Positions 1 through 9,204 of a DNA stretch of 64,000 bases are shown in pieces. Origin of the DNA: Mycobacterium stomatepiae (GTDB lineage: Bacteria; Actinomycetota; Actinomycetes; Mycobacteriales; Mycobacteriaceae); contig NZ_AP022587.1 in assembly GCF_010731715.1 (NCBI RefSeq), forward strand, positions 3,162,001 through 3,226,000, in the 5' to 3' direction. The notes below the pieces were generated by a model. It was not told where the DNA came from. It searched no databases and worked only from the letters and a program-made list of their open reading frames with translations. Position 1 is the stretch's first letter. The number at the start of each line of letters is the position of its first letter. The position numbers and the translations under genes were made by a program.

Positions 1-36
1 GTCACGGTGGCCGCGGCGCTGGCGCTGGCCCACTGA
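1..36 (+). CDS. 3' end of an upstream gene, possibly menA
   Basis: An open frame enters from the left edge and stops with TGA at 34-36. Only 11 residues are visible, ending VTVAAALALAH, an alanine/leucine-rich hydrophobic tail. In M. tuberculosis the gene directly upstream of fabH on the same strand is menA, a polytopic prenyltransferase of menaquinone synthesis, and a hydrophobic C-terminus would fit. The identification rests on recalled gene order only; the sequence alone cannot prove it. Confidence 0.4.
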   Translation, partial: VTVAAALALAH

Positions 37-120
37 CGCGCCCAAGGCGTGTGCCCGGGTGTCGCCGCCCCGAGCGCACACCCGAAGCCCTCATCGCGCA
101 CCCGATGCCGGGATTCCTTT

Positions 121-159
121 CCGAAGAGGTCTTCGGATTCCGCTAAGACCGGTTAGCGT
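121..159 (+). promoter_or_regulatory. fabH upstream dyad and candidate promoter
   Basis: A perfect dyad lies at 121-136: CCGAAGA, two bases, TCTTCGG. It overlaps a possible -35 (TTCGGA, 132-137) that sits 16 bases before a possible -10 (TAGCGT, 154-159), about 50 bases upstream of the fabH start. The position would suit repression of fabH by a dimeric regulator. The promoter boxes are weak matches; the dyad is seen directly. Confidence 0.4.
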
Positions 160-211
160 CAACGTGACCGCTCTTACCCCGCCAGCCGGATGACACCCAT
201 CGAGGAGCGCA

Positions 212-1219
212 ATGCAGCAGATCGCCGCGACCAGTGGGCCCAGGAACATCGGACTGCTCAGCGTCGGGTCCTACCGCCCCGAACGCGTGGTCACCAACGA
301 CGAGCTGTGTCAGAACATCGACTCGACCGACGAGTGGATCTACTCGCGCACCGGCATCAAGACACGCCGATTCGCCGCCGACGACGAATCCGTCACCTCC
401 ATGAGCGTCGAGGCCAGCCGGGAAGCCATCGCCAAAGCCGGACTACAGACGACCGACATCGACGGTGTCATCGTCGCCACCAGCAACCAGTTCTTGCAGA
501 CCCCGGCCAGCGCCCCGGCGGTCGCTTCGGCGTTGGGCGCAACGGGTGTGCCCGCATTCGACATCTCGGCCGGATGCGCCGGCTTCGGCTACGCGGTCGG
601 TGTCGCGGCGGACATGATCCGCGGCGGCAGCGTCGCCAAGATGCTGGTCGTCGGTTCGGAGAAACTATCCCCCACCGTGGACATGCTCGACCGCAGCAAC
701 TGCTTCATCTTCGCCGACGGCGCCGCCGCCGTCGTGGTGGGCGAGACGCCCGATCAGGGCATCGGGCCGACCGTCTGGGGCAGCGACGGCGAGCAAGCCA
801 TGGCCATCCGTCAGGACATCGACTGGATCACCTACACCGAGAACCCGACCGGCCCGCGCCCGTTTCTTCGGCTGGAAGGCAGCGCGGTCTTCCGTTGGGC
901 CGCATTCGAAATGGGCAAGGTCGGGCGGCAGGCGATGGACGCCGCGGGGGTGCGATCCGATCAGATCGACGTGTTCATCCCGCATCAGGCCAACGCCCGG
1001 ATCAACGAGGTACTGGCCAAGAATCTGGACCTTCGGCCGGACGCGATCGTGGCCAATGACATCGAGCACACCGGCAACACGTCCGCCGCGTCGATTCCGC
1101 TGGCGATGGCAGAGCTGCTTGCTACCGGGGCTTCCAAGCCCGGCGATCTGGCGCTGCTGATCGGGTACGGCGCGGGCCTGAGCTACGCCGCCCAGGTCGT
1201 GCGGATGCCCAACTACTGA
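212..1219 (+). CDS. fabH: beta-ketoacyl-ACP synthase III (FabH)
   Basis: Encodes a 335-residue KAS III. In mycobacteria this enzyme condenses long-chain acyl-CoA made by FAS-I with malonyl-AcpM and so primes the FAS-II elongation that builds meromycolate. The catalytic triad is visible: Cys122 in ISAGCAGFG, His258 in IPHQANARI and Asn289 in HTGNTSAAS, the same numbering I recall for the M. tuberculosis enzyme. The ATG at 212 follows a GAGGAG ribosome site; an upstream ATG at 190 is in another frame. The thiolase-fold halves and the C-terminal GYGAGLSYA are intact. Its last 7 bases overlap the end of the convergent small membrane gene. Confidence 0.97.
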   Translation: MQQIAATSGPRNIGLLSVGSYRPERVVTNDELCQNIDSTDEWIYSRTGIKTRRFAADDESVTSMSVEASREAIAKAGLQTTDIDGVIVATSNQFLQTPASAPAVASALGATGVPAFDISAGCAGFGYAVGVAADMIRGGSVAKMLVVGSEKLSPTVDMLDRSNCFIFADGAAAVVVGETPDQGIGPTVWGSDGEQAMAIRQDIDWITYTENPTGPRPFLRLEGSAVFRWAAFEMGKVGRQAMDAAGVRSDQIDVFIPHQANARINEVLAKNLDLRPDAIVANDIEHTGNTSAASIPLAMAELLATGASKPGDLALLIGYGAGLSYAAQVVRMPNY

Positions 1220-1578
1220 CCGTCGGGTTCGTCGCTCGCCTCACCACGCAGCCGGGCCCGCAGCTGGTCGCGTTCGGCGCGTCGGCGTTCACCGGAAACG
1301 GCGAGCGCGGCCGTGGCGCGCCGGCGCAGCGGGGCGAACACCCAGATGCCCAACGGCATCGCGATGATCAACGCGAACAACGCCGCGACGACGACCGGGA
1401 ACTGTTTGATACCGAGCGCGTGCGCCGCGAGATAGATCACTCCGGTGAGCACGACCGCCAGCAGCAGCCGCGCCACCGCGTAGAGCAAAACGTCGACAAC
1501 CACGCGATCTCGAGTGCGCTGCTGCGCGCCGTCCGCCGGATTGTCCCCAGTGCTGTTGTCGCTCGGCCCTTCTGACAC
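1213..1578 (-). CDS. DUF4229-type small membrane protein
   Basis: A 121-residue protein with a polar, disordered first 25 residues, two hydrophobic segments (about 29-51 and 61-82) and a strongly basic, charged C-terminal tail. This layout fits the actinobacterial DUF4229 family of unknown function, and I recall a protein of this kind (Rv0531) beside fabH in M. tuberculosis. It converges on fabH and overlaps its stop by 7 bases. Its start lies 46 bases from the divergent small gene at 1625, so the two share a compact control region. No enzymatic motif is visible. Confidence 0.75.
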   Translation of the reverse strand: MSEGPSDNSTGDNPADGAQQRTRDRVVVDVLLYAVARLLLAVVLTGVIYLAAHALGIKQFPVVVAALFALIIAMPLGIWVFAPLRRRATAALAVSGERRRAERDQLRARLRGEASDEPDGQ

Positions 1579-1624
1579 AGCTCGAGCCTACGGCGCGAGT
1601 ATATTCGCGCACAGGAGGTGTGGA

Positions 1625-1786
1625 GTGCTCTACCTGGTGGTCGTCCTGCTTCTGGGGACGCTGATCTACATTGGCTGGCGCGCAGCGCGGTCGCAGGCGC
1701 ACCGGCCGAAGTCGCGCGTCATCGGACCGGACGACGATCCAGACTTCATGCGGCGGTTGGGAAGAGGAGACGACGGCCCCCGCTGA
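1625..1786 (+). CDS. 53-aa single-pass membrane protein (Rv0530A-like)
   Basis: The supported start is GTG 1625, six bases after a perfect AGGAGG (1613-1618); a longer frame from 1514 would run through the divergent gene. The product has one N-terminal hydrophobic helix (about residues 2-17) then a basic and acidic tail with GPDDDPDFMRRLGRGDD. A TATATT hexamer at 1600-1605 could be the -10, giving a very short leader. A similar tiny gene (Rv0530A) sits here in M. tuberculosis. Function unknown. Confidence 0.75.
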   Translation: MLYLVVVLLLGTLIYIGWRAARSQAHRPKSRVIGPDDDPDFMRRLGRGDDGPR

Positions 1787-1804
1787 CCCATTCGTCCCAC
1801 CTAG

Positions 1805-3082
1805 TTAACCCAGGCCCAGGTTGGGCTGATCTCCCGGAAACCCTTCGGCGACAACGGCAGCCAGGCTGGTGAGCGCTTCGCGCGTCTCGCGCCGCATCTG
1901 ATCGAGATGGATCTCGGCGCCCTCGTCAAGGTGAGCGTCGTAAGGCACCAAACGCACCGCGCGGCAGCGCCGGGAGAAGTGCTCAATCACCTTGTTCATG
2001 TCGACCTTGCCGGTCCGCGGGCGCACCGCGTTGATGACCGCGATCGAATTGCGAACCAGCGCTTCGTGGCCGTGGGCGTCCAGCCAGTCCAGCGTCGCCG
2101 ACGCGCTGCGCGCCCCGTCGATGGAACCAGAACTCACCACGATCAGAAGGTTGGCGTTCTCCAGCACCGACGACATCGCCGAGTGCAGCAGGCCGGGCCC
2201 GCAGTCGGTGATCACCAGGCCGTAGTAGCGCTCCAGGATTCCCAGGGTGCGGGTGTAGTCGTCGGCGTCGAATGCCTTCGACACCGCCGGATCGCTTTCC
2301 GACGCCAGCACTTCCAGCCCGCTCGGGCCCCGCGAGGTGTAACGGCGGACGTCGCTGTAGCGATCCACGGTCCCGGCATCCTGCAGCAGCTGACGCACCG
2401 TGCCCGCGGTCTCCAGCGGGACCTTTTGGCACAGCGTGCCGCGGTCGGGGTTGGCGTCGACGGCCACCACCCGGTCGCCGCGAATCTGGGCGAAGGTCGC
2501 ACCCAGCGTGGCAGCGATCGTGGTTTTGCCGACGCCGCCCTTCAGCGAGATCACCGCGACCCGATAGGAGCCGCGCAACGGCCGGTTGACCTGCGCCACC
2601 AAGTTGTTCTGCCGGGCTGCCCGCCGACTCTCCCCCAGGTTGATCAGCTGGCCGGACAGCACGTAGACCAGGCGGCGCCAGCCCTCCGACGGCGGCGGCT
2701 TGATCGGGCGCAGCAGCATGCCGGTGGACAGTTCCGGATACGGCGTGTGCGGCAAGTGCTCGGGACGGTACGGCGCCGGAACTTCGGCGGGCGCCTCGGC
2801 CTGCCCGGTGTAATAGGCGCCGTAGGCGGTCGGGTCGACCCGCGGGATCCCGGTCACCGGGGTGGAATCGCAGCGCGGCATCCCGGGCGGCGGTGGGGCG
2901 GGCGGTGCTTCCCGGCGCTCGGTGGCGGGAGCCCGACGCTCGCGGAAGCCGGCGAAGGCCCGAGTCGGTGCCTCGGCGTTGGGATCCGCGGGCGTCTCGA
3001 CAGCGGATTGCTGCTCCTGTTCGGCCAAGTCAGCCGTCGGATGTTCGGGCGCCCCCACGCCACTCGTTGACTGCTCAGTCAC
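1805..3082 (-). CDS. ParA/MinD-like ATPase (Rv0530-like)
   Basis: A soluble protein of about 425 residues. The first 135 or so are proline/glutamate-rich and probably disordered; the rest is a MinD/ParA deviant Walker ATPase with KGGVGKTT near residues 181-188, followed by VVAVDANPDRG (Walker A' type) and LVITDCGPGLLHSAM (Walker B region). Related P-loop proteins with long disordered N-termini occur in ESX loci (EspI type), but this one sits downstream of the cytochrome maturation genes. The start is drawn at GTG 3082 because AAGGGGGA lies seven bases upstream; the ATG at 3088 is only a base from that site. Target unknown. Confidence 0.85.
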   Translation of the reverse strand: MTEQSTSGVGAPEHPTADLAEQEQQSAVETPADPNAEAPTRAFAGFRERRAPATERREAPPAPPPPGMPRCDSTPVTGIPRVDPTAYGAYYTGQAEAPAEVPAPYRPEHLPHTPYPELSTGMLLRPIKPPPSEGWRRLVYVLSGQLINLGESRRAARQNNLVAQVNRPLRGSYRVAVISLKGGVGKTTIAATLGATFAQIRGDRVVAVDANPDRGTLCQKVPLETAGTVRQLLQDAGTVDRYSDVRRYTSRGPSGLEVLASESDPAVSKAFDADDYTRTLGILERYYGLVITDCGPGLLHSAMSSVLENANLLIVVSSGSIDGARSASATLDWLDAHGHEALVRNSIAVINAVRPRTGKVDMNKVIEHFSRRCRAVRLVPYDAHLDEGAEIHLDQMRRETREALTSLAAVVAEGFPGDQPNLGLG

Positions 3083-3121
3083 GTGCATTCCCCCTTGTTG
3101 CGGTGTGTTGCTTCCTAACTG

Positions 3122-4111
3122 TCAGCCCACGCCGGCATACGAATGCAGGCCTACGGTCACCAGGTTAACGAAGAACAAATTGAAGATCATGGCCACGAAC
3201 CCGGCGACGTTGACCCAGGCGGCTTTCCTGTCCCGCCATCCCGCGGTTGACCTGGCATGCAGGTAGGCCGCGTAGATCACCCACGCGACGAACGACACCG
3301 TCTCCTTGGGATCCCAGCCCCAATACCGGCCCCAGGCTTCCTCGGCCCAGATCGCTCCGAAGATGACCCCGAAACCGAATACCGGGAACGCGAAGATCGT
3401 GGTTCGGTAGGCGATGCGGTCCAGGGTCTGCGCGTCGGGCAGCCGACGCACGATCCGTTGCAGCGCGCCCCCAGCGCGCTGCTCGGCGTCGGGACTCCCG
3501 TATCGCGAGGTGCGCAGCAAGAACAGGATGCTGGCGATGCCGGCGACCAGGAACACCCCCGAGCCCAGGCTGACCACGGACACGTGAATGGGCAGCCAGT
3601 AGGACTGCAAGGCCGGCATCACGGGGGCGGCATTGATGTAGAGCCAGCGGCCGGACACCGTGAGCAGGATCAGCACCGGCAGCAGCAGGAACACCCAGAG
3701 TGGGCGGAATTGCGGGCGGCGCAGCACGATCGCGCCGGCGATCAGCCCGCACAGGCAGGTGAGGTTGATGAACTCGTACATGTTGCCCCATGGCACCCGC
3801 ATGGTGGCCAGGCCGCGCAGCACCAGGCAGGCCAGCAGCAGGGCGATGCCGAGGTAGACCACCGCGAGGCCGGCGCGCCCGGCGCGTTCGTCGAACGGCC
3901 GCCGGTCGGCATTCTCGACGATGCCGGGAGTGGAGCTATCGGCGGCCACGGCACCGGCCAACACCCGCTCGCGGCTGTCGGCGCGCCGGCTGCCGACGTA
4001 GGCGAGCTCGAGGGCCAGCAGCAGCAGCGCGACCACCAGGGCCAACACCGCCGAGGTGAACGCCCAGTCGGAATAGCGCGCCAGGCCGATATTGACGTGC
4101 AGGGTGTTCAT
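3122..4111 (-). CDS. ccsA: cytochrome c synthase subunit CcsA (CcsB-type)
   Basis: A 329-residue polytopic membrane protein of the System II cytochrome c maturation pathway; with ResB it delivers haem and attaches it to the CXXCH of apocytochrome c outside the membrane. The family's tryptophan-rich WWD signature is visible as WGRYWGWDPKETVSF near the C-terminus, with further conserved positions in MRVPWGNMYEF and in the histidines of AAYLHARS and the terminal VGLHSY. The start is ATG 4111 in an ATGA overlap with the resB stop; an in-frame extension to 4204 lies inside resB. It ends the hemL operon before the ParA-like gene. Confidence 0.93.
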   Translation of the reverse strand: MNTLHVNIGLARYSDWAFTSAVLALVVALLLLALELAYVGSRRADSRERVLAGAVAADSSTPGIVENADRRPFDERAGRAGLAVVYLGIALLLACLVLRGLATMRVPWGNMYEFINLTCLCGLIAGAIVLRRPQFRPLWVFLLLPVLILLTVSGRWLYINAAPVMPALQSYWLPIHVSVVSLGSGVFLVAGIASILFLLRTSRYGSPDAEQRAGGALQRIVRRLPDAQTLDRIAYRTTIFAFPVFGFGVIFGAIWAEEAWGRYWGWDPKETVSFVAWVIYAAYLHARSTAGWRDRKAAWVNVAGFVAMIFNLFFVNLVTVGLHSYAGVG

Positions 4112-5736
4112 GAGACGTCCACCTGCGAACTCCTTCTGGACGCTGAGGATTCGCCGAGGTCGGCGAGTAACCGCTCGGTGAGCCTTTCGAACTCGTCGCC
4201 CCAACCCGAGTTGTCGGTGCGAGCCAAGCCGCCCAGCTCGACGTTCACCGTACCGGGGGCCGAGTCGACCGGCATCAGACGAACCCAGACCCGGCGCCGG
4301 CGCACCAGCAGCGAGACGAGCAGCCCGGCCATCATCGTGATCGCGAAGACCAGCACCCAGACCTGGCCGGGGTCGTGGGAGACCTGCAGGTTGACGAACG
4401 GCACAGCGCCGTCGAAGCGGATCGTGGTGCCCGCCGCGGGCCCCTGGTCGATCCGGACGTCCTGGCCGGCGCGCAGGTTGACCCGTTTCTCCTTGGTCAG
4501 TCGGCCCTGCTCGATCAGCCGCGGATCCAGAGTGAACAACGACTGCGGGCGCCCGGTGTCAAGGCCGGTGTCGCCGCGGTAGATGTCGACGGCCACAGCC
4601 GGGGCGTCCAGGGCCGGGAACCGTGACGACAGCAGGGCGCCGTCGAGCTGTTCGGTGGGCGCCAAAAGGCCCTGGATCGCGATCTGGTGCTTGCGGCGCT
4701 CGGCGGCGCCGGCGTAGCTGCCGGCCGGCGGGTCGATGCGCATCACGCCCGACGAGAGCAGGGTCTGCGGGTTGTCGGGCCGCCACTGCACGGTCGAGGT
4801 CCGGGTCTGCCCGTCGGGGAAGGTCACCGTGAAGGTGGGCGCGTAGCCGTGACCCTGCAGGTACACCCGGTCGCCGCCGACGCGCAGCGGATGGTTGACC
4901 GCCAGCCGGTAGGGCCGCCAGCTGTTGGCCGCCAGGTCGCTGCCGTCCTGATAATCAATGTCGGCGGCGAACGACGTGGCCTGCCCGGACGGCAGGTAGT
5001 GCGCCTGAAAGTCGTTGACGCGCACACAGATTGGGTGCAGCGACGTGCCGTCGACAGTGTTGCCGGCCCGGAACGAGTCGAACGCGGCCGGTGAGGCCGA
5101 GCAGAAGCCGGGACCGCCGTCGGCGATCACGATGACGTTGCCCTCGTAGCCGAACAGCTTGCCGACGGCCACCGCGACCAGCAACCCCAGCAGCGAGAAG
5201 TGGAAGACGATATTGCCGAATTCGCGCAGGTAGCCCTTTTCGGCGGAGATCTCGACGGCGTCGTCTTCGTGGCGGATCGCGGTGCGCCAGCCGTGCAGCC
5301 GCCCGGCAATCGTGTTCGACACGGCGTTCAGGTCGGCCTCGTCGGCCAGCGTCAGCCGCGAGCTGGCGTACTTGGGCAGCCGGGCCAGGTTGCGCGGCGC
5401 GGCGACGGGTGTGGCGCGCAGGCTGCGGGCGTGCTCGATCATCCGCGGCGTCAGGCAGCCGACCAGCGAGACGAACAGCAGCACGTAGATGGCAGTGAAC
5501 CAGAAGCTGGAGAACACGTCGAAGGCCTGCAGCCGATTCAGCCATGGGCCGATCGTCGGGTGGGCGGCCAGGTACTCGTCGACCTTGCCCGCATTCAGGC
5601 TGCGCTGCGGCAGCAGGGCTCCCGGTATCGCGCCGAGTGCGAGCAGACACAACAGCACCAGCGCGGTGCCCATCGACGTCAGCGCGCGCCAGGTGTTGCG
5701 TGTCTTGGAAACCAGCACTGCGAGAAGCTGTCTCAA
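4108..5736 (-). CDS. cytochrome c biogenesis protein ResB
   Basis: About 542 residues, partner of CcsA in System II haem attachment. Three N-terminal helices (ALTSMGTALVLLCLLAL, the FWFTAIYVLLFVSLVGCL region and FHFSLLGLLVAVAV), a large outside domain rich in beta structure, and a last helix (WVLVFAITMMAGLLVSLL) match the ResB layout. The exact start is uncertain: TTG 5736 gives a TTGA overlap with the ccdA stop and a GAGG about nine bases upstream, while GTG 5718 is also possible. The stop overlaps ccsA by four bases, indicating translational coupling. Ortholog of M. tuberculosis Rv0528 by position. Confidence 0.9.
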   Translation of the reverse strand: MRQLLAVLVSKTRNTWRALTSMGTALVLLCLLALGAIPGALLPQRSLNAGKVDEYLAAHPTIGPWLNRLQAFDVFSSFWFTAIYVLLFVSLVGCLTPRMIEHARSLRATPVAAPRNLARLPKYASSRLTLADEADLNAVSNTIAGRLHGWRTAIRHEDDAVEISAEKGYLREFGNIVFHFSLLGLLVAVAVGKLFGYEGNVIVIADGGPGFCSASPAAFDSFRAGNTVDGTSLHPICVRVNDFQAHYLPSGQATSFAADIDYQDGSDLAANSWRPYRLAVNHPLRVGGDRVYLQGHGYAPTFTVTFPDGQTRTSTVQWRPDNPQTLLSSGVMRIDPPAGSYAGAAERRKHQIAIQGLLAPTEQLDGALLSSRFPALDAPAVAVDIYRGDTGLDTGRPQSLFTLDPRLIEQGRLTKEKRVNLRAGQDVRIDQGPAAGTTIRFDGAVPFVNLQVSHDPGQVWVLVFAITMMAGLLVSLLVRRRRVWVRLMPVDSAPGTVNVELGGLARTDNSGWGDEFERLTERLLADLGESSASRRSSQVDVS

Positions 5737-6518
5737 ATCGGCAGCCTCACGTCGCTGACGAAGGCGTCTCGCAGCCAGGAGATGAAGTCGTTCCACACAC
5801 CGGTGACCAGCAGCACCCCGACCGCGATCAGCAGCGCACCGCCGAAGACCTGGATGGCTCGGCTGTGCCGGCGCAGCCAGCCCAGGCCCGCGACCGCCCG
5901 CGCGGAGCCAAATGCCAAGAGTACGAACGGGATTCCCAGGCCCAAGCAGTAGGCGATCACCAGCAGGATGCCGCGGGCAACGTTCGCGCCTTGGGTGGCC
6001 GACGCGACGGTGATCACGCCGGTCAGGGTCGGTCCCAGGCACGGCGTCCACCCGAGCGCGAACACCGCGCCCAGCACCGGCGCACCGGCGACCGTCGTCA
6101 GCTGTTGTGGGCTGAACCGGACCTGGCGCTGCAGAGCGGGAATGAGACCGACGAACACCAGCCCCATCACGATGGTCAGCACACCGCCGACCCGCTGCAG
6201 CACCAGCTGATTGGTGATCAGCGTCGTCGTCATCCCGAGCACAGCGACGGTGCCCAGGACGAACACCGTGGTGAATCCGGCGACGAACAGCGCCGCCGAT
6301 CCCGCGACTCGCCACCGGGCCGCGGGCGGCGCCTTGACTATTCCCGAGCTCGAGCCCTGTGGCTCGTCCACTCCGACGACCGCGGCCAGATACGACAGAT
6401 AGCCCGGCACCAGCGGCACCACGCAGGGCGAGGCGAACGACACCAGCCCGGCGAGCACGCAGGCACCCAGCGCCACCAGCAAGGGTCCGGCGGCGGCTGT
6501 TTGGGCGAAACCGGTCAT
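5733..6518 (-). CDS. ccdA: thiol-disulfide transmembrane transporter CcdA
   Basis: A 261-residue, roughly six-helix membrane protein that passes electrons from cytoplasmic thioredoxin to extracytoplasmic thiol proteins so that apocytochrome cysteines stay reduced for haem attachment. The two redox cysteines are present: Cys32 in SFASPCVVPL and Cys160 in LGWTPCLGPT, each in the proline-flanked half-helix repeat typical of CcdA/DsbD-beta. The start is ATG 6518, sharing a base with the stop of the upstream thioredoxin gene (TGATG); a TTG one codon earlier is less likely. It lies between its electron acceptor (thioredoxin-like lipoprotein) and resB. Confidence 0.95.
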   Translation of the reverse strand: MTGFAQTAAAGPLLVALGACVLAGLVSFASPCVVPLVPGYLSYLAAVVGVDEPQGSSSGIVKAPPAARWRVAGSAALFVAGFTTVFVLGTVAVLGMTTTLITNQLVLQRVGGVLTIVMGLVFVGLIPALQRQVRFSPQQLTTVAGAPVLGAVFALGWTPCLGPTLTGVITVASATQGANVARGILLVIAYCLGLGIPFVLLAFGSARAVAGLGWLRRHSRAIQVFGGALLIAVGVLLVTGVWNDFISWLRDAFVSDVRLPI

Positions 6519-7159
6519 CAAGACGAGCCCTGCTTGCCCGGTGTCTTCAGGTTCGGCGGCGCTTCCCGGGTCAGCTTCTGCACCACGGGCAGCAAGTCCG
6601 AAGCCAGCAGTTCACGCAGAAAAACCGCCGCGACCCGGTGCTGGCGATCCAGCACCAGCGTGGACGGGATCACGGTGGTCGGGTATTTGCCGCCGAATGC
6701 GATCAGGGTGCGCATCGCCGGGTCGTAGATCGACGGGTACGTCACGGCGCGATCGTTGACGAAGTCCAGGGCCGCCTGCCGGTTGTTGTCGCGCACATCG
6801 ATACCGAGGAAGGACGCCCCGGATTCGCGGGTGGCGTCGTACGCCTGTTGCAGCTGGGTGACTTCGGCGCGGCACGGTCCACACCACTGGCCCCAGACGT
6901 TGATGACGACGACGTTGCCGGAGAAGATCGCGTCGTCCAGCGACAGTGTGTGCGCGGGGTCGGCCAGGTCCGGGCCGGAGAGCGGGCCGGGGCGGCTACG
7001 ACTCGAGGGCGGGTCGTAGAAGATGTCGGTTTTGCCTCCGGGAGAGACGAATTCGAAGGTGCCGCCCTGCGCGACAGCGTCGTGACCGGCCGAGCAGCCG
7101 GTGAGCAATCCGGAGATTGCCACCACCGCCCCGGCGATCACCGTCCGACGCCAGATCAT
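6518..7159 (-). CDS. TlpA/ResA-like thiol-disulfide lipoprotein
   Basis: A 213-residue thioredoxin-fold protein, the probable extracytoplasmic reductant of apocytochrome c downstream of CcdA. The N-terminus is a lipoprotein signal (basic MIWRR, hydrophobic core, lipobox LLTGC) and the redox site is WGQWCGPCRAE, followed by the usual cis-proline region. The start at ATG 7159 is supported by GGAGGAG seven bases upstream; a frame open to 7225 would add residues encoded by an intergenic repeat and lacks a ribosome site. One-base overlap with ccdA. Matches Rv0526 by position. Confidence 0.93.
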   Translation of the reverse strand: MIWRRTVIAGAVVAISGLLTGCSAGHDAVAQGGTFEFVSPGGKTDIFYDPPSSRSRPGPLSGPDLADPAHTLSLDDAIFSGNVVVINVWGQWCGPCRAEVTQLQQAYDATRESGASFLGIDVRDNNRQAALDFVNDRAVTYPSIYDPAMRTLIAFGGKYPTTVIPSTLVLDRQHRVAAVFLRELLASDLLPVVQKLTREAPPNLKTPGKQGSS

Positions 7160-7181
7160 GGCGCCGCTCCTCCACATCGCT

Positions 7182-7236
7182 TCGTCCCCCTCGCCGCTGC
7201 GCGGCTTGGGGCACCCCCACTGCATCGTCGCCGCCG
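7182..7236. repeat. GC-rich intergenic repeat element (copy 1)
   Basis: The gap between the phosphoglycerate-mutase-like gene and the thioredoxin gene contains CTCGCCGCTGCGC (7190-7202), GGGGCACCCCCAC and TGCATCGTCG (7221-7230). The first and last blocks recur exactly at 47385-47397 and 47400-47409 beside mshA, and a GGTGCCCCCAC variant recurs at 47374-47384 in a different order. It looks like a short dispersed intergenic repeat. Confidence 0.5.
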
Positions 7237-7241
7237 CATGG

Positions 7242-7850
7242 TCAAGCGCTGGCGGGTTGGGAATACTCGACGTCGACCAGCCGGTCGCCGTCGTAGACCA
7301 GGGTGGTCAGCGAGGCGAGGTCGCACTCGCGCCGCCGCGGGTCGTGCCAGAGGCGCTTGCCGGTCAGGTGCAGCCGCAGCGTCCACACCGGCAGCTGGTG
7401 GCTGACGCACACCACCTCGTGGCCCGCGCCGCGAACACGTGCCTTGTCCACCGCGGTCGACATGCGGTCGGCGATCTCGCGATACGGCTCACCCCACGAC
7501 GGTGTGAACGGATTGCGCAGCTGCCACCAAAACCGTGGGTTCTGCCAGGCGCCGTCGCCCGGGCTCATGTTCTTGCCCTCGAAGAAGTTGGCCGATTCGA
7601 TCAGGTCGGGGTCGGTGTCGATGGCCAGGTCGTGCTTGGCCGCGATGGGCGTGGCCGTCTCCTGTGCCCGCTGCAGCGGCGAGGCGATGACCGCGACGAT
7701 GTCGCGGCCGGCCAGCGCCTCGGCGACCGCGGCCGCTTGCGCTTTCCCTCTGTCCGACAAGCGAAATCCTGGCAGCCGTCCGTACAGGATGCCGTCTGGG
7801 TTGTGCACCTCGCCGTGGCGCATCACATGCACCCGGGTTTGCTCGGCCAT
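7242..7850 (-). CDS. histidine phosphatase family protein (phosphoglycerate mutase-like)
   Basis: A 202-residue member of the histidine phosphatase superfamily. The RHGE signature with the phosphorylated His12 is at the N-terminus (HVMRHGEVHNPDG) and the second catalytic histidine is in EVVCVSHQLPVW. It lacks the insert of dPGM enzymes such as the gpm1 product in this window, so a small phosphatase is more likely than a glycolytic mutase; the substrate is unknown. The ATG at 7850 overlaps the hemL stop by one base (TGATG). Length equals that recalled for Rv0525. Its place in the hemL-ccs operon suggests a link to haem or cytochrome supply, which is inference. Confidence 0.9.
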   Translation of the reverse strand: MAEQTRVHVMRHGEVHNPDGILYGRLPGFRLSDRGKAQAAAVAEALAGRDIVAVIASPLQRAQETATPIAAKHDLAIDTDPDLIESANFFEGKNMSPGDGAWQNPRFWWQLRNPFTPSWGEPYREIADRMSTAVDKARVRGAGHEVVCVSHQLPVWTLRLHLTGKRLWHDPRRRECDLASLTTLVYDGDRLVDVEYSQPASA

Positions 7851-9181
7851 CAGGGCTTCCCCTCCCGGGTCGCGCTCGCGGCAGCGCGTGCGGCACTGGG
7901 TAGCGCGGCCGCGATTCTCTCGAACGCGGTGTCGTCGAGTGCCGCCGAAACGAACCATGCCTCGAAGGCGCTGCACGGCGGGTAAACACCCGCGTCCAGC
8001 AGGGCGTGAAAGAACGGCGGGTAGCGCCAGGTCTCGCTGTTGCGAGCGGACGCGAAGTCGGTGACCGGCGCGTCCGCGAAAAAAACGCTGAGCATGTTGC
8101 CGGCGCGCGGAATCCGATGTGGTACACCAGCGTTGGTGAGCGCCTCGCCGAACAGCCCGGCCAGCCGGTCGGCGTTGGCGTCCAGCGCGGCGTAGACGGT
8201 GTCGTCCGCGGCGCGTAGGGTGGCCAGCCCCGCGGCCATCGCCACCGGGTTACCCGACAGGGTGCCGGCCTGATACACCGGCCCCAGCGGCGCGAGGCGC
8301 TCCATCACCTCGGACCGCCCGCCGAACGCGGCGGCGGGCAGCCCGCCGCTCATCACCTTGCCGAAGGTGAACAGATCGGCGGCAACGGGATCGATTCCGT
8401 ACCAACCACTTCGGCTGACACGGAAGCCGGTCATCACCTCGTCGACGATCAGCAGTGCGCCGTGCTCGGCGGTGATCGCGCGCAGCGCCGCGTTGTAACC
8501 GGCGGCCGGCGGCACGACGCCCATGTTGCCGGGGCTGGCCTCGGTGATCACCGCGGCGATCTGATCGCCGAACTGTGCGAACGTCTGCCGTACCGCACCA
8601 ATGTCGTTGTATGGCAAAACAATTGTGTCGGCCGCGGCGGCGCCGGTGACTCCCGGCGAGGACGGCAGGCCCAGCGTCGCCACCCCGGACCCGGCGTCGG
8701 CGAGCAACGCATCGGCGTGGCCGTGATAGCAACCGGAGAGCTTGACGATCTTGGCCCGGCCGGTGAAGCCGCGGGCCAGCCGCACCGCGCTCATCGTAGC
8801 CTCGGTGCCGGAGTTCACCAGCCGGAGTCGCTCGACCGGCGCGACCCGGCCGACGATCTCCGTGGCCAGTTCGGTTTCGGCCGGAGTAGGCGCCCCGAAC
8901 GACAGACCGTTGGCGGCGGCCTTGGCGACCGCGTCGACCACGGCGGGGTGCGCGTGGCCCAGAATCATCGGACCCCACGAGCAGACCAGGTCGACGTAGC
9001 GGTTGCCGTCGGCGTCGGTGAGCCAGCAGCCGTGTGCCTCGGTGATGAAGCGCGGCGTACCACCGACCGCCGTGAACGCGCGCACCGGCGAGTTCACCCC
9101 ACCAGGGATGACGGCGCACGCGGCGTCGAACAGAGCCGCCGAGGAGGTCACCGCGGTAGCGGCCTGGTCAGTGCTGCTCAT
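7850..9181 (-). CDS. hemL: glutamate-1-semialdehyde 2,1-aminomutase (HemL)
   Basis: A 443-residue PLP enzyme that isomerises glutamate-1-semialdehyde to 5-aminolevulinate, the second step of the C5 haem pathway begun by HemA (encoded at 24.7-26.1 kb). The PLP lysine is Lys275 in [10 protein letters not shown], the cofactor-binding aspartate is in [12 protein letters not shown], and the phosphate-binding [10 protein letters not shown] motif is at about 123-132. N-terminal [11 protein letters not shown] is typical of HemL. It heads the leftward operon with gpm-like, thioredoxin, ccdA, resB and ccsA, tying haem synthesis to cytochrome c assembly. Divergent from the F420-type gene. Confidence 0.97.
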   Translation of the reverse strand: MSSTDQAATAVTSSAALFDAACAVIPGGVNSPVRAFTAVGGTPRFITEAHGCWLTDADGNRYVDLVCSWGPMILGHAHPAVVDAVAKAAANGLSFGAPTPAETELATEIVGRVAPVERLRLVNSGTEATMSAVRLARGFTGRAKIVKLSGCYHGHADALLADAGSGVATLGLPSSPGVTGAAAADTIVLPYNDIGAVRQTFAQFGDQIAAVITEASPGNMGVVPPAAGYNAALRAITAEHGALLIVDEVMTGFRVSRSGWYGIDPVAADLFTFGKVMSGGLPAAAFGGRSEVMERLAPLGPVYQAGTLSGNPVAMAAGLATLRAADDTVYAALDANADRLAGLFGEALTNAGVPHRIPRAGNMLSVFFADAPVTDFASARNSETWRYPPFFHALLDAGVYPPCSAFEAWFVSAALDDTAFERIAAALPSAARAAASATREGKP

Positions 9182-9204
9182 GACACCCAGTGTTCCAGCC
9201 TCGG

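Noticed and set aside
1907..3070. 387-codon open frame on the plus strand
   Set aside because: It is the antisense shadow of the ParA-like gene, with Arg/His-rich composition and no recognisable domain.
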